Virus record (IMG/VR): IMGVR_UViG_3300042260_000461
Location: 1 to 56,979 of that record
Strand: one strand, 5' to 3'
Source of the DNA: a virus
DNA: 56,979 nucleotides
How positions within the stretch are numbered: position 1 is the stretch's first letter; every line of letters starts with the position of its first letter. Below the pieces are notes generated by a model. That model was given only the letters and a program-made list of their open reading frames with translations. It did no database searches and was not told where the DNA came from. Positions 12,301-18,317 of this stretch are shown piece after piece. A program made the position numbers and the translations under genes.

Positions 12301-13904
12301 CGCTTGAGGGCGATGGTGCGGGCGTTGCCCGACTCCACCAGGCCATCAGCGCCAACAATCGGCGCGCCCGTGGCGGCGTCAGCCGACAAGCCCAAGCGGG
12401 CCGGGTCGAGCTTTTGCACGATGCTGGAGACCTGCAACTCGCTGGCCGAACGGCTGCGGTCGCGGGGCTGCAATTCCTGGGGGTACAGGCTGTTGGGGCG
12501 CAGGCTCTCGTCGTGCGATGTCACCAGGTCGGCGGCATCCATCAGGGCGTACTGGCCATTGAGCCTGACGCCTGCCTCGGTCGAAAAGCTGGTGGATGCG
12601 CCCGGCTGGGCCTTTGGCCAAGACTGGGCGATGCTGGCGCGCTCGCTGGCCAACTCCTGGGCCTTGGTCGCCAGTTCGGCGCGCTCCTGGTCAAAGGCGG
12701 GGCCGTAGCCGTTCTCGGCGGTCAATTCCTGTGTGCGCTCGGCAATGCGTGAGATCTCGGTATCGATCTCGCCCACACGGTCCAGGGCAGTGAGCGATAC
12801 CGGCGTGCGCAGGGCTTTCTCGGCCTCGGTAGGCTGCGTCACAGCCATATTGGGCGCAGTGGCCGATTGCGGTGTGACAGGTGCTTGGCTCTGTGCTGGC
12901 GCTGGCTGGGGGGCGTTTCCGGATTCAGGTGTGATGGGCTTTTGTTCCCCAGCCTGGCCGATGGCGTTGCGGGCAGCCGAATACGTGTTCATGCCGCCGC
13001 CCATACCGGCACCGGCCACCATGCCCTGGGCGGCAGCCTCTGGCACGCCCTCGTCCCATGGCTTGCCCAATGCCAGGTTGGTGAAAACCTGCTCCTGGGC
13101 AGACTGCGGCAGTTCCTCCAGCACACCCTCTTTGAATGTGCCCTTGGCGATCTCTTTGCCAGCCTGCACAAGGCTCTGGCGCTGTGCGCCGCCCATGCCT
13201 GCAACGGCTGCGCCGACTTCAGCATCACGGAAGCCGGGAATCTTGGATGTGACCAGGCTGATGGCAGCCGTGCCCAAGCCGCCAGCAACGGCGGCAGGAG
13301 CGGTGTCGGTGTAGTCTCGGCCAGCTTGGCGGCCTGCCTCCTGAATACTGCCTGCGGTCATCGCGCCTTCGGTGGCTGCGCCGATGCCGGTCAACTTGGC
13401 AATGGTTGCAGGCTTGGCCAAGAAGGCGGCAGCCTCAGCGGTACCGGCCTTGATACCGGCAGAGGCCAGCATCTTCGAGGCGGCGGCGCGCACTGCGGCG
13501 GCACCGCCCAACATCATCGGCGTGGATTCAACGATGGAGCCAACGGCAGCGCTGGGGTTTTGCACCAGGGCCTTGGTCGTGTCCACGAAGCCTTTGGCCT
13601 GCGAAACCTCACGATTGGCCTGCTGGCGCGGGTCGCTGTAAAAGTCGCTCAGGATCTGCTTGGTTTGCTCAGGGTCGTAGCCCATAGCCCCCAAGCCCTT
13701 GCCCACCAGGTTGCCGGTGGCCAGATCTGCCAGGCCTACGGCAGACTCACCAAACCCAACAACGCCCTTGGCCAGGTCGATGCCTGAGTCGGCAATAGCC
13801 TCGCCCCAAGTGCGATCGCGCTGATCTGGTTTTTTCTTCGACTGCTCTTGGTCCGGAACAAACCGACCACTAGACTCAGAATTTTCGTCCGGTACAAATG
13901 CCAT
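336..13904 (-). CDS. Giant polyvalent DarB-like antirestriction and DNA-entry protein
   Basis: 4522 residues, nearly a quarter of the window. Order seen: duplicated FVPD peptide (residues 3-6, 15-18); Ala/Gly-rich hydrophobic region to about 330; DdrB-like ParB domain (about 445-660); second ParB-like domain with LDGHHQW (about 960); RelA/SpoT-like fold (RSTIVV near 1261, EIQINV near 1328); adenine N6-methyltransferase (LEPGAGIG near 1778, NPPF near 1838); SNF2-type helicase (AVGSGKT near 2466, DEAH near 2632, QREGRIVRQG near 2988); HEAAH zinc-peptidase motif (near 3415); C-terminal polyvalent-associated region with a hydrophobic stretch near 4285. P1 DarB joins a methylase and helicase and protects injected DNA in cis; Bcep22-like phages carry a similar virion protein of about 4600 residues. 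Ejection with the DNA is inferred. Two linkers overlap other genes. Confidence 0.9.
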   Translation of the reverse strand: MAFVPDENSESSGRFVPDQEQSKKKPDQRDRTWGEAIADSGIDLAKGVVGFGESAVGLADLATGNLVGKGLGAMGYDPEQTKQILSDFYSDPRQQANREVSQAKGFVDTTKALVQNPSAAVGSIVESTPMMLGGAAAVRAAASKMLASAGIKAGTAEAAAFLAKPATIAKLTGIGAATEGAMTAGSIQEAGRQAGRDYTDTAPAAVAGGLGTAAISLVTSKIPGFRDAEVGAAVAGMGGAQRQSLVQAGKEIAKGTFKEGVLEELPQSAQEQVFTNLALGKPWDEGVPEAAAQGMVAGAGMGGGMNTYSAARNAIGQAGEQKPITPESGNAPQPAPAQSQAPVTPQSATAPNMAVTQPTEAEKALRTPVSLTALDRVGEIDTEISRIAERTQELTAENGYGPAFDQERAELATKAQELASERASIAQSWPKAQPGASTSFSTEAGVRLNGQYALMDAADLVTSHDESLRPNSLYPQELQPRDRSRSASELQVSSIVQKLDPARLGLSADAATGAPIVGADGLVESGNARTIALKRVYQANGQKAEDYKAWLRENAGQFGLTPEAVDGLAKPVLVRLRQTPVNRAEFARQANASTVQRMSPSEQAVSDSKRLASLEGLSPDDAGDFTTSYDFIRQFMAMLPITEQSDMVESDGRLSTFGYRRIQNAVLAKAYGDSPTLRRMTESMDDNLRNVTKALVRVAPTIAASRERMQAGTLYEADIAPDLLAAVEGLSALKEKGWSVADELGQGDLTGAKYSPEASQLLTLLADNIRSPRRIAEFVQRYYEALEAAGDPSQGLIFGDTDTAPARADLLKSARGNDNGNTAQDTQRRDPGEGAQADAPGGQQSQDAPSNRGGDQGDGAARATAATQAGEQSEWVMFPPDTGTIGIPRAEMPQVKSEHRGALIQFLQGKGIEHKTVERPAADLKPTQAEFSSKKAERWKQVRDGVDRSVLASADGYVLDGHHQWVAALAMNEPVKVIEFDAPIRDLMAATFQFPSVKRSDGAATDQARAQARQDFKDAMADLAMIATKHTRLMMVPEKTPDLMPTLIRLMEAGIKEVGYSLKDLVAYVKQALKNDPKLKTFWNKIATDLYRKAAEQAMARESAQRVDDLFAAAEARMGQQDLFGDALADLADKPKAAMIDGRPYDMKLDNFAPPETDTFIPADVLANARDQIGRLLKSAAPVEISAQDREKAEKLLKPLIERANEAKAEYDQKIIDIAKSTGALGQMLAPVKGLARSVEKLVTDEGVNFDPGKMYDMLRSTIVVSSYADAQAVVDAIRKEFEILPKRIKDQSDAGIKATEVSGKAGFLDSGYGQVLVNVRTANGTTAEIQINVPEMLAVKNAEGHKLYEIERAEPEGSETQANAIAAQREIYPLAASAAAARAAATTSAGLPAASKKPASVNLDQRKGHQVVGDMPSQGDFSLSTKRLPSGNSTYTNSTPSSSVKSMPNSQPGGNLSGTFISTPLDTTVPQISGNGYTGEKTGDQDANDNAGQGRDQGEGTRAVSQPGGKRPTQRVRPRPGGSDLFAGGDADANAADQGGVGQAGADGVRGQDANSKQPQPRDRAGRNAGVPAGRDIPAKSGRNYAFSASDLSYEGSWFKKAEQNLEAIELLLSLEKDGRQATREEQAKLAKFIGWGASEIANNLFGDKLDKAAEALSNYDEAIAALGDRPFLTNARYGEYAPAFRVLQYRNPQLTWYTAGNITREMLDKAKPEPSVRKWVELRNRLKASMSEKEWAEASRSTQYAHYTSKEVVRSMWRALDRMGFKGGAILEPGAGIGVFPGLMPAAMAANSIYTGIEFDSFTGRILKQLFPDERILVESFVDSKLPKNFYDVSVGNPPFSGTKILSDPEYAKRAFSLHDYFFAKSIDRTKPGGLVVYVTSRYTMDKLDDKARQYLADRADLVGAIRLPQTAFKQNAGTEVVTDVIFLRKKVPGETFEGAQSWGKSVPLKVNGNDYNINEYFVANPDMVLGTHSDAGSMYKDREYTVAPLDGDIEALFDKAINRLPEGIYTAERGSSAEAAKVREIDFNPKAKKEGNYYVSDSGALMVREGGVGQRVELRSQADVQLIKDFVPLRDALKQAHYDQLNEGDWETSIKALQKAYADFTKKHGQINQFTLKSVKSKVVDEDTGETYTDETQVRVYTLLRKLEDDPDYTLVAALETINEDTGEIKPSAFLTERVLGKPDAASVNTPVDAMLSSLNDVGHVDIPLIAQRVGLTEAETIEALGSAIYEDPAVSWVTADEYLSGNVKRKLDEARTAAKTDKRFERNVAALEAAQPAPKTPSQINVGIGMNWVPGAVYSQFLRELAGVRAQVSWNERTKQWSVQEVSGGKTMQATADWGTADRNVTDIMEHALTGRPIRITKSQGYGKDKTTVFDSAGTEAANQKLEALREAFANWVWKDAERTDSLVRIYNDTFNTTVPRSFDGRHLTLPGTSKAFSVFDHVKRGAWRIIQRGNTYLAHAVGSGKTFQMVISAMEQKRLGLIKKPMIVVPNHMLKQFAHEWQMLYPAARLMVADEKNFHTDNRRRFVSRVALSDLDGVVITHSAFKLLDLDPEFKSKMIEEQLDYMRAALEEAEAEDGKGGKKSPRIKQIEKQIENMEQKLEAAMASTGKDTNVRFDELGVDMLYVDEAHEFRKLDFTTSRQVKGISPQGSARAFDLYMKSRYLEQKNPGRSLVLASGTPVTNTLAELYTVQKFMDRQALEDRGIEDFDSWASMFGRERTVLEPNAAGKYEPVTRFSKFVNVPELTQMFREFADVLTSDTLAALLGDKRPKVENGSRKIIVTPKTGAYDGYQSDLSARVEKSRAWKPTKDEPNNPDPMIRIIGDGRLAAIDMRFIDPSLPSDPDSKLNRMIDDVIRVLTETKDMEYRDKAGNVEPNKGAATMVFSDLGFGEGVAANRGFNARAWFEKRLRDAGMPMNQVAFMSDYKKSADKLKLFKDVNAGRVRLLVGSSKNMGTGVNAQQRLKALFHLDSPWYPADLEQREGRIVRQGNKNPLVQLYAYAAKGTYDENMWKMLASKQFFIDQALSGDANLRELEDLDSQSQYDLAAAMVAEDPRILQLAGARAEIEKLQRLYRAHEDQRARFKSQYDMARTTVEFNQKRMPEAEKMAALVQDLSGDKFRAKVMGKTLAERADWAEALIAKYKDLTARGETKPMTIGEISGFPVVFGGETVAGQFMTKVMLGTPDPILLIADAGTSPIGVAMRAQNAVSDVARLPAKMRERITEAKAQIDALTSRLESPFPMAGMLADKVKEANDLEDMIASDSKPKTWRVENKASGLGFDVQATNADEAITKAVSTNGGAAEDWMATEASEVKPAEDTRLSRGAGAASGGVSVDDLDAMVRGVKATMPNMPKVTVLSDPSKAPKGLREYIIRQDAWDDVEGAFHEGGLYLFASGLSDMARAEHVLLEHEAAHFGLRALLGDSLKTAMALVSANNANVRRAAFEIQKRGNKMSTAEAVEEAIVDIPTAQLAKLKGWRKVTVMVRDWLLAHGYKNLANKLSDLLEGSLTQQQRADLFVAELVRGAREYVAGKSPVSRVGYMGDTRLSTTLKDDIERQEKWLQTEARARGFTDVEDMLAKDYPLFERLAAKWREKNPAEDGVMLSRRKDARERADEILSQKAGSRAPLDALAKGLTRITGIERLTGAIYDRAGYLLDRYTPETIKAGVVADYGVPQAVIDQRVLLQGRQRVQLRKAGELIEKLSTLTREESRVAYEWMNMDGADPKAYVSMMQGLPEESVKVLQDVQKMIDQLSREAVRLGQLSPEAYEANKYAYLRRSYAKHILEQTAGEKAKRARVISILGDQYKGRGLTEAATMAKLKNTAPEWWGRKLVKGKADAGLKGEKFVRLERRAASGEGTKPLEGMEGKALGKLLEVAYWPAGETIPSQYSEWSKAGTFEVRDVKGENVIFWRDFTKDERETMGEVDEARFAIAKTLHGMIHDVEVGRYLEWMAHGYALKEGETIPGEVVEASERYRDTFKPGEWVRVPDTKISGTSVAKYGKLAGRYLPGPVWNDLRQVVNGQFKPFGDTYAQILSMWKTAKTALSPAVHMNNVMSNFVMADWHDVGAAHVAKSLRLILAASQREGQGALGGLGNKLAKAGIADREAAREILNRYTDSGGDVGSWVTNEIAKDQLEPLLAKLEQELAATGGQSAQAEVGVMSALQNALMLRFPTAWEAFKGSKPGKAIGTEANSLIDLYQAEDDVFRLAAWLKAKEEGATDIDAGKASRRSFLDYSINAPWIQAMRQSAWPFISFTYRAVPMLAEIAGKKPHKLMKLMLLAGALNALGGMLAGGDGDDEERKLLPEEKAGKIWGMVPKLIRMPWNDQHGSPVYLDIRRFIPVGDVFDVGAGQAAVPVLPGMMPGGPLVLFGEVVFNKSAFTGKPITLDTDTPLQKAEKVADHLYKAFAPNVLGLPGTYATTGVSEAAQGKTDAFGREQSVAQAVASSFGVKLGSYPADVLRRNLNAKAQAEIAEVEKNIAQLKRQRQTNRISQDEFQEAVQVEVQKKTKIMRDLAEKVK
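9125..9445 (-). CDS. Small protein embedded in a linker of the giant gene (+1 frame)
   Basis: 106 residues in a frame offset by one from the giant gene on the same strand. The chosen ATG (9445) has GGAG 7 nt upstream; an earlier in-frame start at 9544 has no such site. The product is helical and soluble (begins MQTITLVKDAIKEKAP) and resembles short hypothetical proteins I recall from betaproteobacterial mobile elements, which tend to end near an EMLEFPQD motif. Here the frame runs on about 15 residues into the methyltransferase domain. It diverges from the gene at 9520 across a perfect phage operator, and a TATACT box (9468-9473) overlaps that operator. Function unknown. Confidence 0.6.
   Translation of the reverse strand: MQTITLVKDAIKEKAPALYRSLAASGQLNEYAQDLADQISSQVVTLTQTQRIKEGWDKLGPMECAARMRTASSLNREIVLAEMLEFPQDATSPQSPDETTPSQPPT
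9471..9488. promoter_or_regulatory. Perfect phage operator inside the giant gene
   Basis: ATATCC-ATTTCC-GGATAT, the same 18-bp architecture as the operators of the early promoters and the CI/Cro-like intergenic region. It lies between two divergent small genes (9125-9445 minus, 9520-9789 plus). A minus-strand TATACT -10 box at 9468-9473 overlaps its edge, so bound repressor would block that promoter. Confidence 0.65.
9520..9789 (+). CDS. Small protein encoded antisense within the giant gene
   Basis: 89 residues from ATG 9520, preceded by GAGAGG at a good distance; a GTG at 9502 would add six residues. Codons are rich in GGC, GAC, GTG and CTC/TTG, like ordinary phage genes here, whereas the giant frame opposite has more A/T third bases. 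The protein is acidic with a Trp-rich middle (TTWWPLRW) and an Ala-rich C-terminal helix. No family recognised. The shared operator with the divergent gene at 9445 suggests repressor-controlled expression. It could be spurious, but start signals, codon use and operator agree. Confidence 0.55.
   Translation: MNVPDRFPPGCEFGMDLTDDDGVELVYVEFPDGKRFVLNEKSPWDGMSPTTWWPLRWSRLTEAGFLEAAGKPAEVVAAARAAAAEAASG
11276..11449 (-). CDS. 57-residue protein overprinted in another linker of the giant gene
   Basis: Reads MATLPKTPSGETLEKVRKLM onward, in another frame of the same strand as the giant gene. GAGGAA precedes the ATG; a second ATG lies two codons upstream. Third positions are strongly G/C, while the giant frame in the same DNA gives a Gln/Asp/Gly-rich linker. 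Its TGA overlaps an ATG that opens the next giant-gene segment (TGATG, shared base 11276), the coupling used throughout this phage. The product is basic and helical. Function unknown. Confidence 0.5.
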   Translation of the reverse strand: MATLPKTPSGETLEKVRKLMRQVDSNPKMRRAIAAAIKAMGLPAPLPQPKQESKANG

Positions 13905-13937
13905 TGCGCAACCTCATCAGAATGTCTCCGATGAGGG

Positions 13938-13952
13938 TGCCATGCTTGCCAC
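13938..13952 (-). promoter_or_regulatory. Late 15-bp element, copy 1
   Basis: Minus-strand GTGGCAAGCATGGCA, 34-48 nt upstream of the giant gene start. The match with the 17916 copy extends to 20 nt (adds CCCTC). Recurrence upstream of late genes suggests a promoter or activator site; no clear -35/-10 pair is seen. Confidence 0.55.
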
Positions 13953-13955
13953 CAA

Positions 13956-15596
13956 TTACTGCCAGGTGCCGGACTTGCCGCCGATGGTGATCCGGTCGCC
14001 CTTCTTGATCTTGCCCTCTTTGGCGGCCTTTTCTGCATCGGCCTCACTGGCAAATGTCGCCCCGGCAGGCTTGGCAGAAGCAGGCATGGCCCAGCGGCCA
14101 TTGGTCTTGGCGTAACCCATGGTCTCCATCACCTTGTCGGCGGACGCCACGGCATCCTCGGGCTTGGCCATGTTCTTGATGCCAGCGGCCACGAAGTCCT
14201 TGTGCAACTCGCCAGGGTCCTGGGTTTTCTTGGTCAGGGCCATTTCCAGGCCTGAGCGCATGTCAGGCGCAAGGCCAGCATTGACCATGGCCTGAGCCAG
14301 CTTGACCTCAGAAGGCGCGTTCTTGCTGTCCGGACTCACATCGATGACGCCACGGCGCACTGCCTCCAACTCGGCAGCGGTCGCATTCGGGTTGCGCTGC
14401 TTGAACAGTTCCACGGCAGCGGCAGCCTTGGCGGTCTTGTCGTTCTGTTCGGTCGTGGCGGATGTGGATGCGCGAGCATCGGCATTCTTGGACAGTTGCA
14501 GCTGCTCGTTGCCGCGCCGGTTGGTTTCGCTCTGGTAGAAACGGTTGAACACTTCACCGGCCTTACCCAGTGAGTCCAGTTCGGCCACGGTGTTGATCGT
14601 GCGGGTGTTGCCCTGGCTATCCTTAAACTGAATGACACGGGTCTCCACACCATCCTTGTTCTTGACCATCTTGTCAGAGATCACGTTGGCCGGGTCAAAC
14701 TGCACCTTGCCGTTGGCATTGAAGGCCTTGGCCACCTCCTGGAGCGAGCCGCCAGACTGGGCCAGGCGCAAAGTCTTTTCGTAGCCCTCGCTTTGCACCT
14801 TGTTGAGCAGGTCGGTGAATTCTCCAAAGGCCTTGGCATCGAGCTTGCCAAAGCGGGCATCGTGGTCGATCAGTGAGGCGCGGTCGGCCAGCGCATCGCC
14901 CACCGAGTACTCGGGACGGGCAGGTGCCACAGGGGCTAGGCCCAACTCGGGGCCTGCTTTGCCGGAGGCCTTGGCCCCTTCATAGTCAGCCAGGCGCTTT
15001 TGGTATTCGCCCATGGCCTGGTTGTAGGACTGCTGGTTTTGGCCAAAGCGTGAGGACGAAAACAGGCCCTTGCGCCCTTCCTCGTATTCCTTTTGTTTGG
15101 CCACTTCCTCGTCCTGGCGCTCCCAGTTCTTTTGCTCGCGGCCAAAGCGCTGTTGCTCCTGGGTAAAGCGTGCCTCGTCACGCTGGCCAGCAATGGCCTG
15201 CTGCTCCATCTGCATGCCGCGCACGGGGTCGAACTTCTTGAGGACACCGGCCATGGCCATGGTCTTGGCGTTGTTAGCCTGGCTGGGCGTCATGGTGCCC
15301 GCCGTGCGCTGCCCCATGAAATCAGTCACGCCCTGCTGGGCGATCACGGCAGTCTCGCCGCCAGCTTTGGGGGTGACTGTGTAGCCCTTCTTGCCCTCGT
15401 CATAGGCGATGTCGTACTGGCCAGACTCGGCAGCGGCGCGCAGTTGGTCGCCCTGCTCTGCTGTGAAGCCTTCGCTCGTGGTGGGCTGCTCGCTGGCAAT
15501 CTTGCGCATCTCGGAGTCCTGCAAGACCTTGCTCACAGTGCCGTAGCCCTGATTGAAGCCCTCGAAGAACTCTGCAACTCGGTTTCGACGTGCCAT
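13956..15596 (-). CDS. Internal virion protein, coiled-coil rich
   Basis: 546 residues. ATG 15596 overlaps the upstream stop (TGATG) and has AGAGG 7 nt before it. The N-terminus (MARRNRVAEFFEGFNQGYGT) is typical of podophage internal proteins. About residues 130-210 are Gln/Glu/Arg-rich and helical, followed by a Pro/Ala segment and further helical regions. There is no signal peptide or enzyme motif. Between the S74-chaperone protein and the giant polyvalent gene, it is best read as a core or ejection protein that leaves the capsid with the DNA. The role is inferred from position and composition. Confidence 0.7.
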   Translation of the reverse strand: MARRNRVAEFFEGFNQGYGTVSKVLQDSEMRKIASEQPTTSEGFTAEQGDQLRAAAESGQYDIAYDEGKKGYTVTPKAGGETAVIAQQGVTDFMGQRTAGTMTPSQANNAKTMAMAGVLKKFDPVRGMQMEQQAIAGQRDEARFTQEQQRFGREQKNWERQDEEVAKQKEYEEGRKGLFSSSRFGQNQQSYNQAMGEYQKRLADYEGAKASGKAGPELGLAPVAPARPEYSVGDALADRASLIDHDARFGKLDAKAFGEFTDLLNKVQSEGYEKTLRLAQSGGSLQEVAKAFNANGKVQFDPANVISDKMVKNKDGVETRVIQFKDSQGNTRTINTVAELDSLGKAGEVFNRFYQSETNRRGNEQLQLSKNADARASTSATTEQNDKTAKAAAAVELFKQRNPNATAAELEAVRRGVIDVSPDSKNAPSEVKLAQAMVNAGLAPDMRSGLEMALTKKTQDPGELHKDFVAAGIKNMAKPEDAVASADKVMETMGYAKTNGRWAMPASAKPAGATFASEADAEKAAKEGKIKKGDRITIGGKSGTWQ

Positions 15597-16717
15597 CACT
15601 TCACCTCTTCAAATTCGATGCCCAGCATCTGGTAGTTGACCGAGGCAAAGCCCATGTCGTCGTACACCACGGCATCCGGGAACCGTGGCTCAACCTCATC
15701 GGCCATGACGCCACGGAAGCGGGTCGGGTTGCCGGTGTAGTTGAACTCGTACAGGTTCAGGCCCGTGGCCTCATCTTTGCCAACCAGGACAATGTTTTCC
15801 TTGAGTCGGCGGTCTGAGAAGGCTGTGTACAGGCTGGCAGCGCCACCCAGCACAGAGCCCACGCCACCGAGGCCGCTGTCCATGTCAGCCACAGACTTGG
15901 CGTAGTTGCCTTGAGCGTTCATCACACCAGTCAGGCCCGTCATGGCGATCTGGCGGCCATTCATGGTGGTGTTTGCGCCCGTGGTCATGCCAGTCATCAA
16001 TGCCCCACCTGGGGCCATCTGGTTTGTCATGGCGCTGTTGCCACTGTTGGTACCGGCAGAGTAGAAGCTGGGCGCGCTCGAAGCCATGCCCGAGTAGGTG
16101 TTGAGCGTGTCGCCCATGCGCGCATAGGACTTGTCCACGGCCTGGGTGCGTCCGGTGTTGGCAGCGCCCGCCTTGGCTGTTGCCGCGCCCAGATCCATGA
16201 CGCCCTGCATGGCAGCAAATCGCCCGCTGTTGGGGTTGACGCTCATGCGCGTCATGGCTCGATTGGTCTGCTGGCGCTGGTTGTCCATCGCGGCAGACAC
16301 ATCGGCCACGTTCTCCGTGGCCGCCTTATCCATCTGGATCTGCAACTCGGGCGAGACCTTGCCCATGGCGATGTCGCGCATGGCCTGCTGGAGCGGTCGG
16401 CCTTCGGTCTTGAAATTCTCGAAGCTGTAATTGCCCTGCTCGTAGGCCTGGTCCATGTTGCGCTTTTGAGCGTCAACGATGGGGCGAGCGATCTCAATGT
16501 TCTGCTCGTACTGGCGGCGCGACTCGGCCATTTGCTCGCGGCCAAGCTGCGCAGAGATCTCGGCGGCCTCCTTCGAGGCTTGAGCCACAGGGGTGTAGTC
16601 CGGTGGAGGCGGCGCATCGCCGCCAAAGTCCAGGTGGCACACGTTGCGCCAGTTGTTGCCGTGGATCTCGCGCAGCGACTCCAGCCGCTGCTCAAACCGT
16701 TCGCGTTTGGTTTTCAT
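15596..16717 (-). CDS. Virion protein with C-terminal S74 chaperone domain
   Basis: 373 residues from ATG 16717, which overlaps the methyltransferase stop (ATGA) and has GGAG upstream. The N-terminal 130 residues are helical and Gln/Glu-rich after a PPPPDYTP stretch; the middle is Gly/Ala/Met-rich. The last 72 residues hold SDRRLKENI followed by a GVMADEV motif, as in the intramolecular chaperone (Peptidase S74) that trimerises spikes and then cleaves itself off at the Ser-Asp site. The domain usually sits on fibres, so the mature part is likely a trimeric virion component. Which structure it forms is not clear. Confidence 0.75.
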   Translation of the reverse strand: MKTKRERFEQRLESLREIHGNNWRNVCHLDFGGDAPPPPDYTPVAQASKEAAEISAQLGREQMAESRRQYEQNIEIARPIVDAQKRNMDQAYEQGNYSFENFKTEGRPLQQAMRDIAMGKVSPELQIQMDKAATENVADVSAAMDNQRQQTNRAMTRMSVNPNSGRFAAMQGVMDLGAATAKAGAANTGRTQAVDKSYARMGDTLNTYSGMASSAPSFYSAGTNSGNSAMTNQMAPGGALMTGMTTGANTTMNGRQIAMTGLTGVMNAQGNYAKSVADMDSGLGGVGSVLGGAASLYTAFSDRRLKENIVLVGKDEATGLNLYEFNYTGNPTRFRGVMADEVEPRFPDAVVYDDMGFASVNYQMLGIEFEEVK

Positions 16718-17904
16718 GGGGTGGCTCCTTCGCGGTGACGGGATGCAGCCACTTGGCCAATCACCGTATGAATATCGATGCTGTGCCGGGCTTCCATCTC
16801 GGCCATGTACTTGGCCAAGGTGTCGCCCTGCACCAGGTTGTAGATGGCGGGGGCCACGTCCAGGCCCCACTCGTACCCGCCCACCAGTTCGGCGCAAGTG
16901 ACGAACACGGCACCGACATGCACGCGCAGCATGTGCGCCTTGCGCCAGGCCTCACGGTCTGTCGTGGCCTCAAAGTGGTTGGCTGCATGCCAGGCCGAAA
17001 TGCCAGCGGCCAGCACCGGGGCCAGCACTGCGGCATGGCGCACGTAAAACGGATTGAGCGGCAGATCTACCAGGCAGGCGCGGAAAGCGGCATTTACGTC
17101 ATAGCCGCGCACTGCCTTGTCGCCATCGATGATGTCATCCCATGTGTGCAAGATGTTGTACAGCGCAGTGCACAGGCGAATGGCGTCCTGATCGCCCTGC
17201 ATGGCCTCGGCCAAGGTGGTGACGCCTTGGGTCTGCGTCTGGGCAGGCTTGCGCAGGATGTAGATGGCCGCCGTGATGTTGCCGCCATGGGGGGCGTGGT
17301 CGTGATCGCCAGCATGCGAGTAGCCCTCCATGAAGCGGTGCCAGCGGGAAAAGTCGGCCCGCACGTGGCGGGCTTGGCGCTCGACCGAAAACCCGGCAGC
17401 CTCGGCGTAAGTGGTCAAGGCGTCCGGGTGATGCACCGTGTAGCCCCAGCGGCTCTCGCTCACGCCACAGGTGCGGTTGTGCGAGACAAAGCCGAAATCT
17501 TTGATGCACAGCTTGCCGCCAGGCTTGAGCAGGCGCATGGCCTCATCGAGCAGCGGGCGGATGCGACCGTAGCCAAAGGACTCGTTGAACATCACCAGGT
17601 CCGCGCACCCATCGGGCAGGCCGGTGTTGGCCATGTCGGCAATGCGGATGGTCACGCCCGGCAGAACGTGGTCGGCCTGCACTGGCGAGTTGGTCACGCC
17701 AATGCACTCAAGGTCGGGGTTTTGGTGCCAAAAGTAGTGGCTGACGCCACCAATGCCGCAACCGAGATCCACCACAGTGCCAGTCGGCTGGTAGATCTCG
17801 TACAGAGCCCGGCAGTGCGCTTTCTCGTCAGGGGCGAACATCGCGCCCTGAAAGACGCGCATCCCGGCACTCAAAAACTCGCGGGTGGCATCCTCATAGT
17901 CCAT
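16714..17904 (-). CDS. SAM methyltransferase fused to a helical DDxxD-bearing domain
   Basis: 396 residues. The N-terminal half is a class I methyltransferase: motif I VVDLGCGIGG (44-53), an acidic motif II region and a KPGGKL post-motif. The C-terminal half (about 225-396) is all-helical with HTWDDIIDGD near 255-262. That resembles the Asp-rich motif of prenyl synthases, though no second Asp-rich motif is evident. There is no target-recognition region typical of DNA methylases, so the substrate could be a protein or small molecule. It lies among virion genes, just below a copy of the late element. No good Shine-Dalgarno precedes ATG 17904. Confidence 0.7.
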   Translation of the reverse strand: MDYEDATREFLSAGMRVFQGAMFAPDEKAHCRALYEIYQPTGTVVDLGCGIGGVSHYFWHQNPDLECIGVTNSPVQADHVLPGVTIRIADMANTGLPDGCADLVMFNESFGYGRIRPLLDEAMRLLKPGGKLCIKDFGFVSHNRTCGVSESRWGYTVHHPDALTTYAEAAGFSVERQARHVRADFSRWHRFMEGYSHAGDHDHAPHGGNITAAIYILRKPAQTQTQGVTTLAEAMQGDQDAIRLCTALYNILHTWDDIIDGDKAVRGYDVNAAFRACLVDLPLNPFYVRHAAVLAPVLAAGISAWHAANHFEATTDREAWRKAHMLRVHVGAVFVTCAELVGGYEWGLDVAPAIYNLVQGDTLAKYMAEMEARHSIDIHTVIGQVAASRHREGATP

Positions 17905-17915
17905 TCATGGGAGGG

Positions 17916-17930
17916 TGCCATGCTTGCCAC
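17916..17930 (-). promoter_or_regulatory. Late 15-bp element, copy 2
   Basis: Minus-strand GTGGCAAGCATGGCA, 12-26 nt before the methyltransferase ATG. This is closer to the start codon than in the other copies, so a transcript starting downstream of it would have almost no leader. Confidence 0.55.
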
Positions 17931-17957
17931 GGGGACAATCAGGGCGGTGAACTCCTG

Positions 17958-18317
17958 TCAGGCTGCTGGGGCCTCAGTGGCCCTGATGACCTTGAGCCGC
18001 TGGGCAGAAACATTGTGCAGAACCTCGTAAGGGTTCCTGCCTTGCGCATTGAACGCAGCGACTTCTCCATCAACGTCAACCTTCACGCTGTAAGTGTTGA
18101 TGCCATCATCGCCTTGGCCGATTTGCTGCACGTCCAGCACGCGCACACGATTGACATAGATTTCGTTCATGGCATTCATAATCGTTGCAGACTCAACGGC
18201 AACCATCTTTTTGACGCCTTCAAACTCAATTTCGACATTAAATGTTTTCATGGATTCAACTCCGTGCATTGACTGATAAATTGCGTGAGCCGTGTCAAGT
18301 TCGTACTGTTCCAGCAT
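17958..18317 (-). CDS. Hypothetical tail-region protein
   Basis: 119 residues from ATG 18317, which overlaps the stop of the preceding gene (TGATG) with GAGG upstream. A second start at 18251 (MKTFNVEIEFEG) also has a GGAG and would give 97 residues. The conserved-looking part is a compact beta-rich domain with the pattern of a small ligand- or protein-binding fold. No signal peptide or membrane segment. Function unknown; the position suggests a tail-fibre accessory or a non-structural protein co-expressed with fibres. Confidence 0.6.
   Translation of the reverse strand: MLEQYELDTAHAIYQSMHGVESMKTFNVEIEFEGVKKMVAVESATIMNAMNEIYVNRVRVLDVQQIGQGDDGINTYSVKVDVDGEVAAFNAQGRNPYEVLHNVSAQRLKVIRATEAPAA

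Noticed and set aside
16714-17904. Terpene or prenyl synthase call for the helical domain
   Set aside because: Only one Asp-rich motif is visible, and length and context do not fit; kept as a motif observation.
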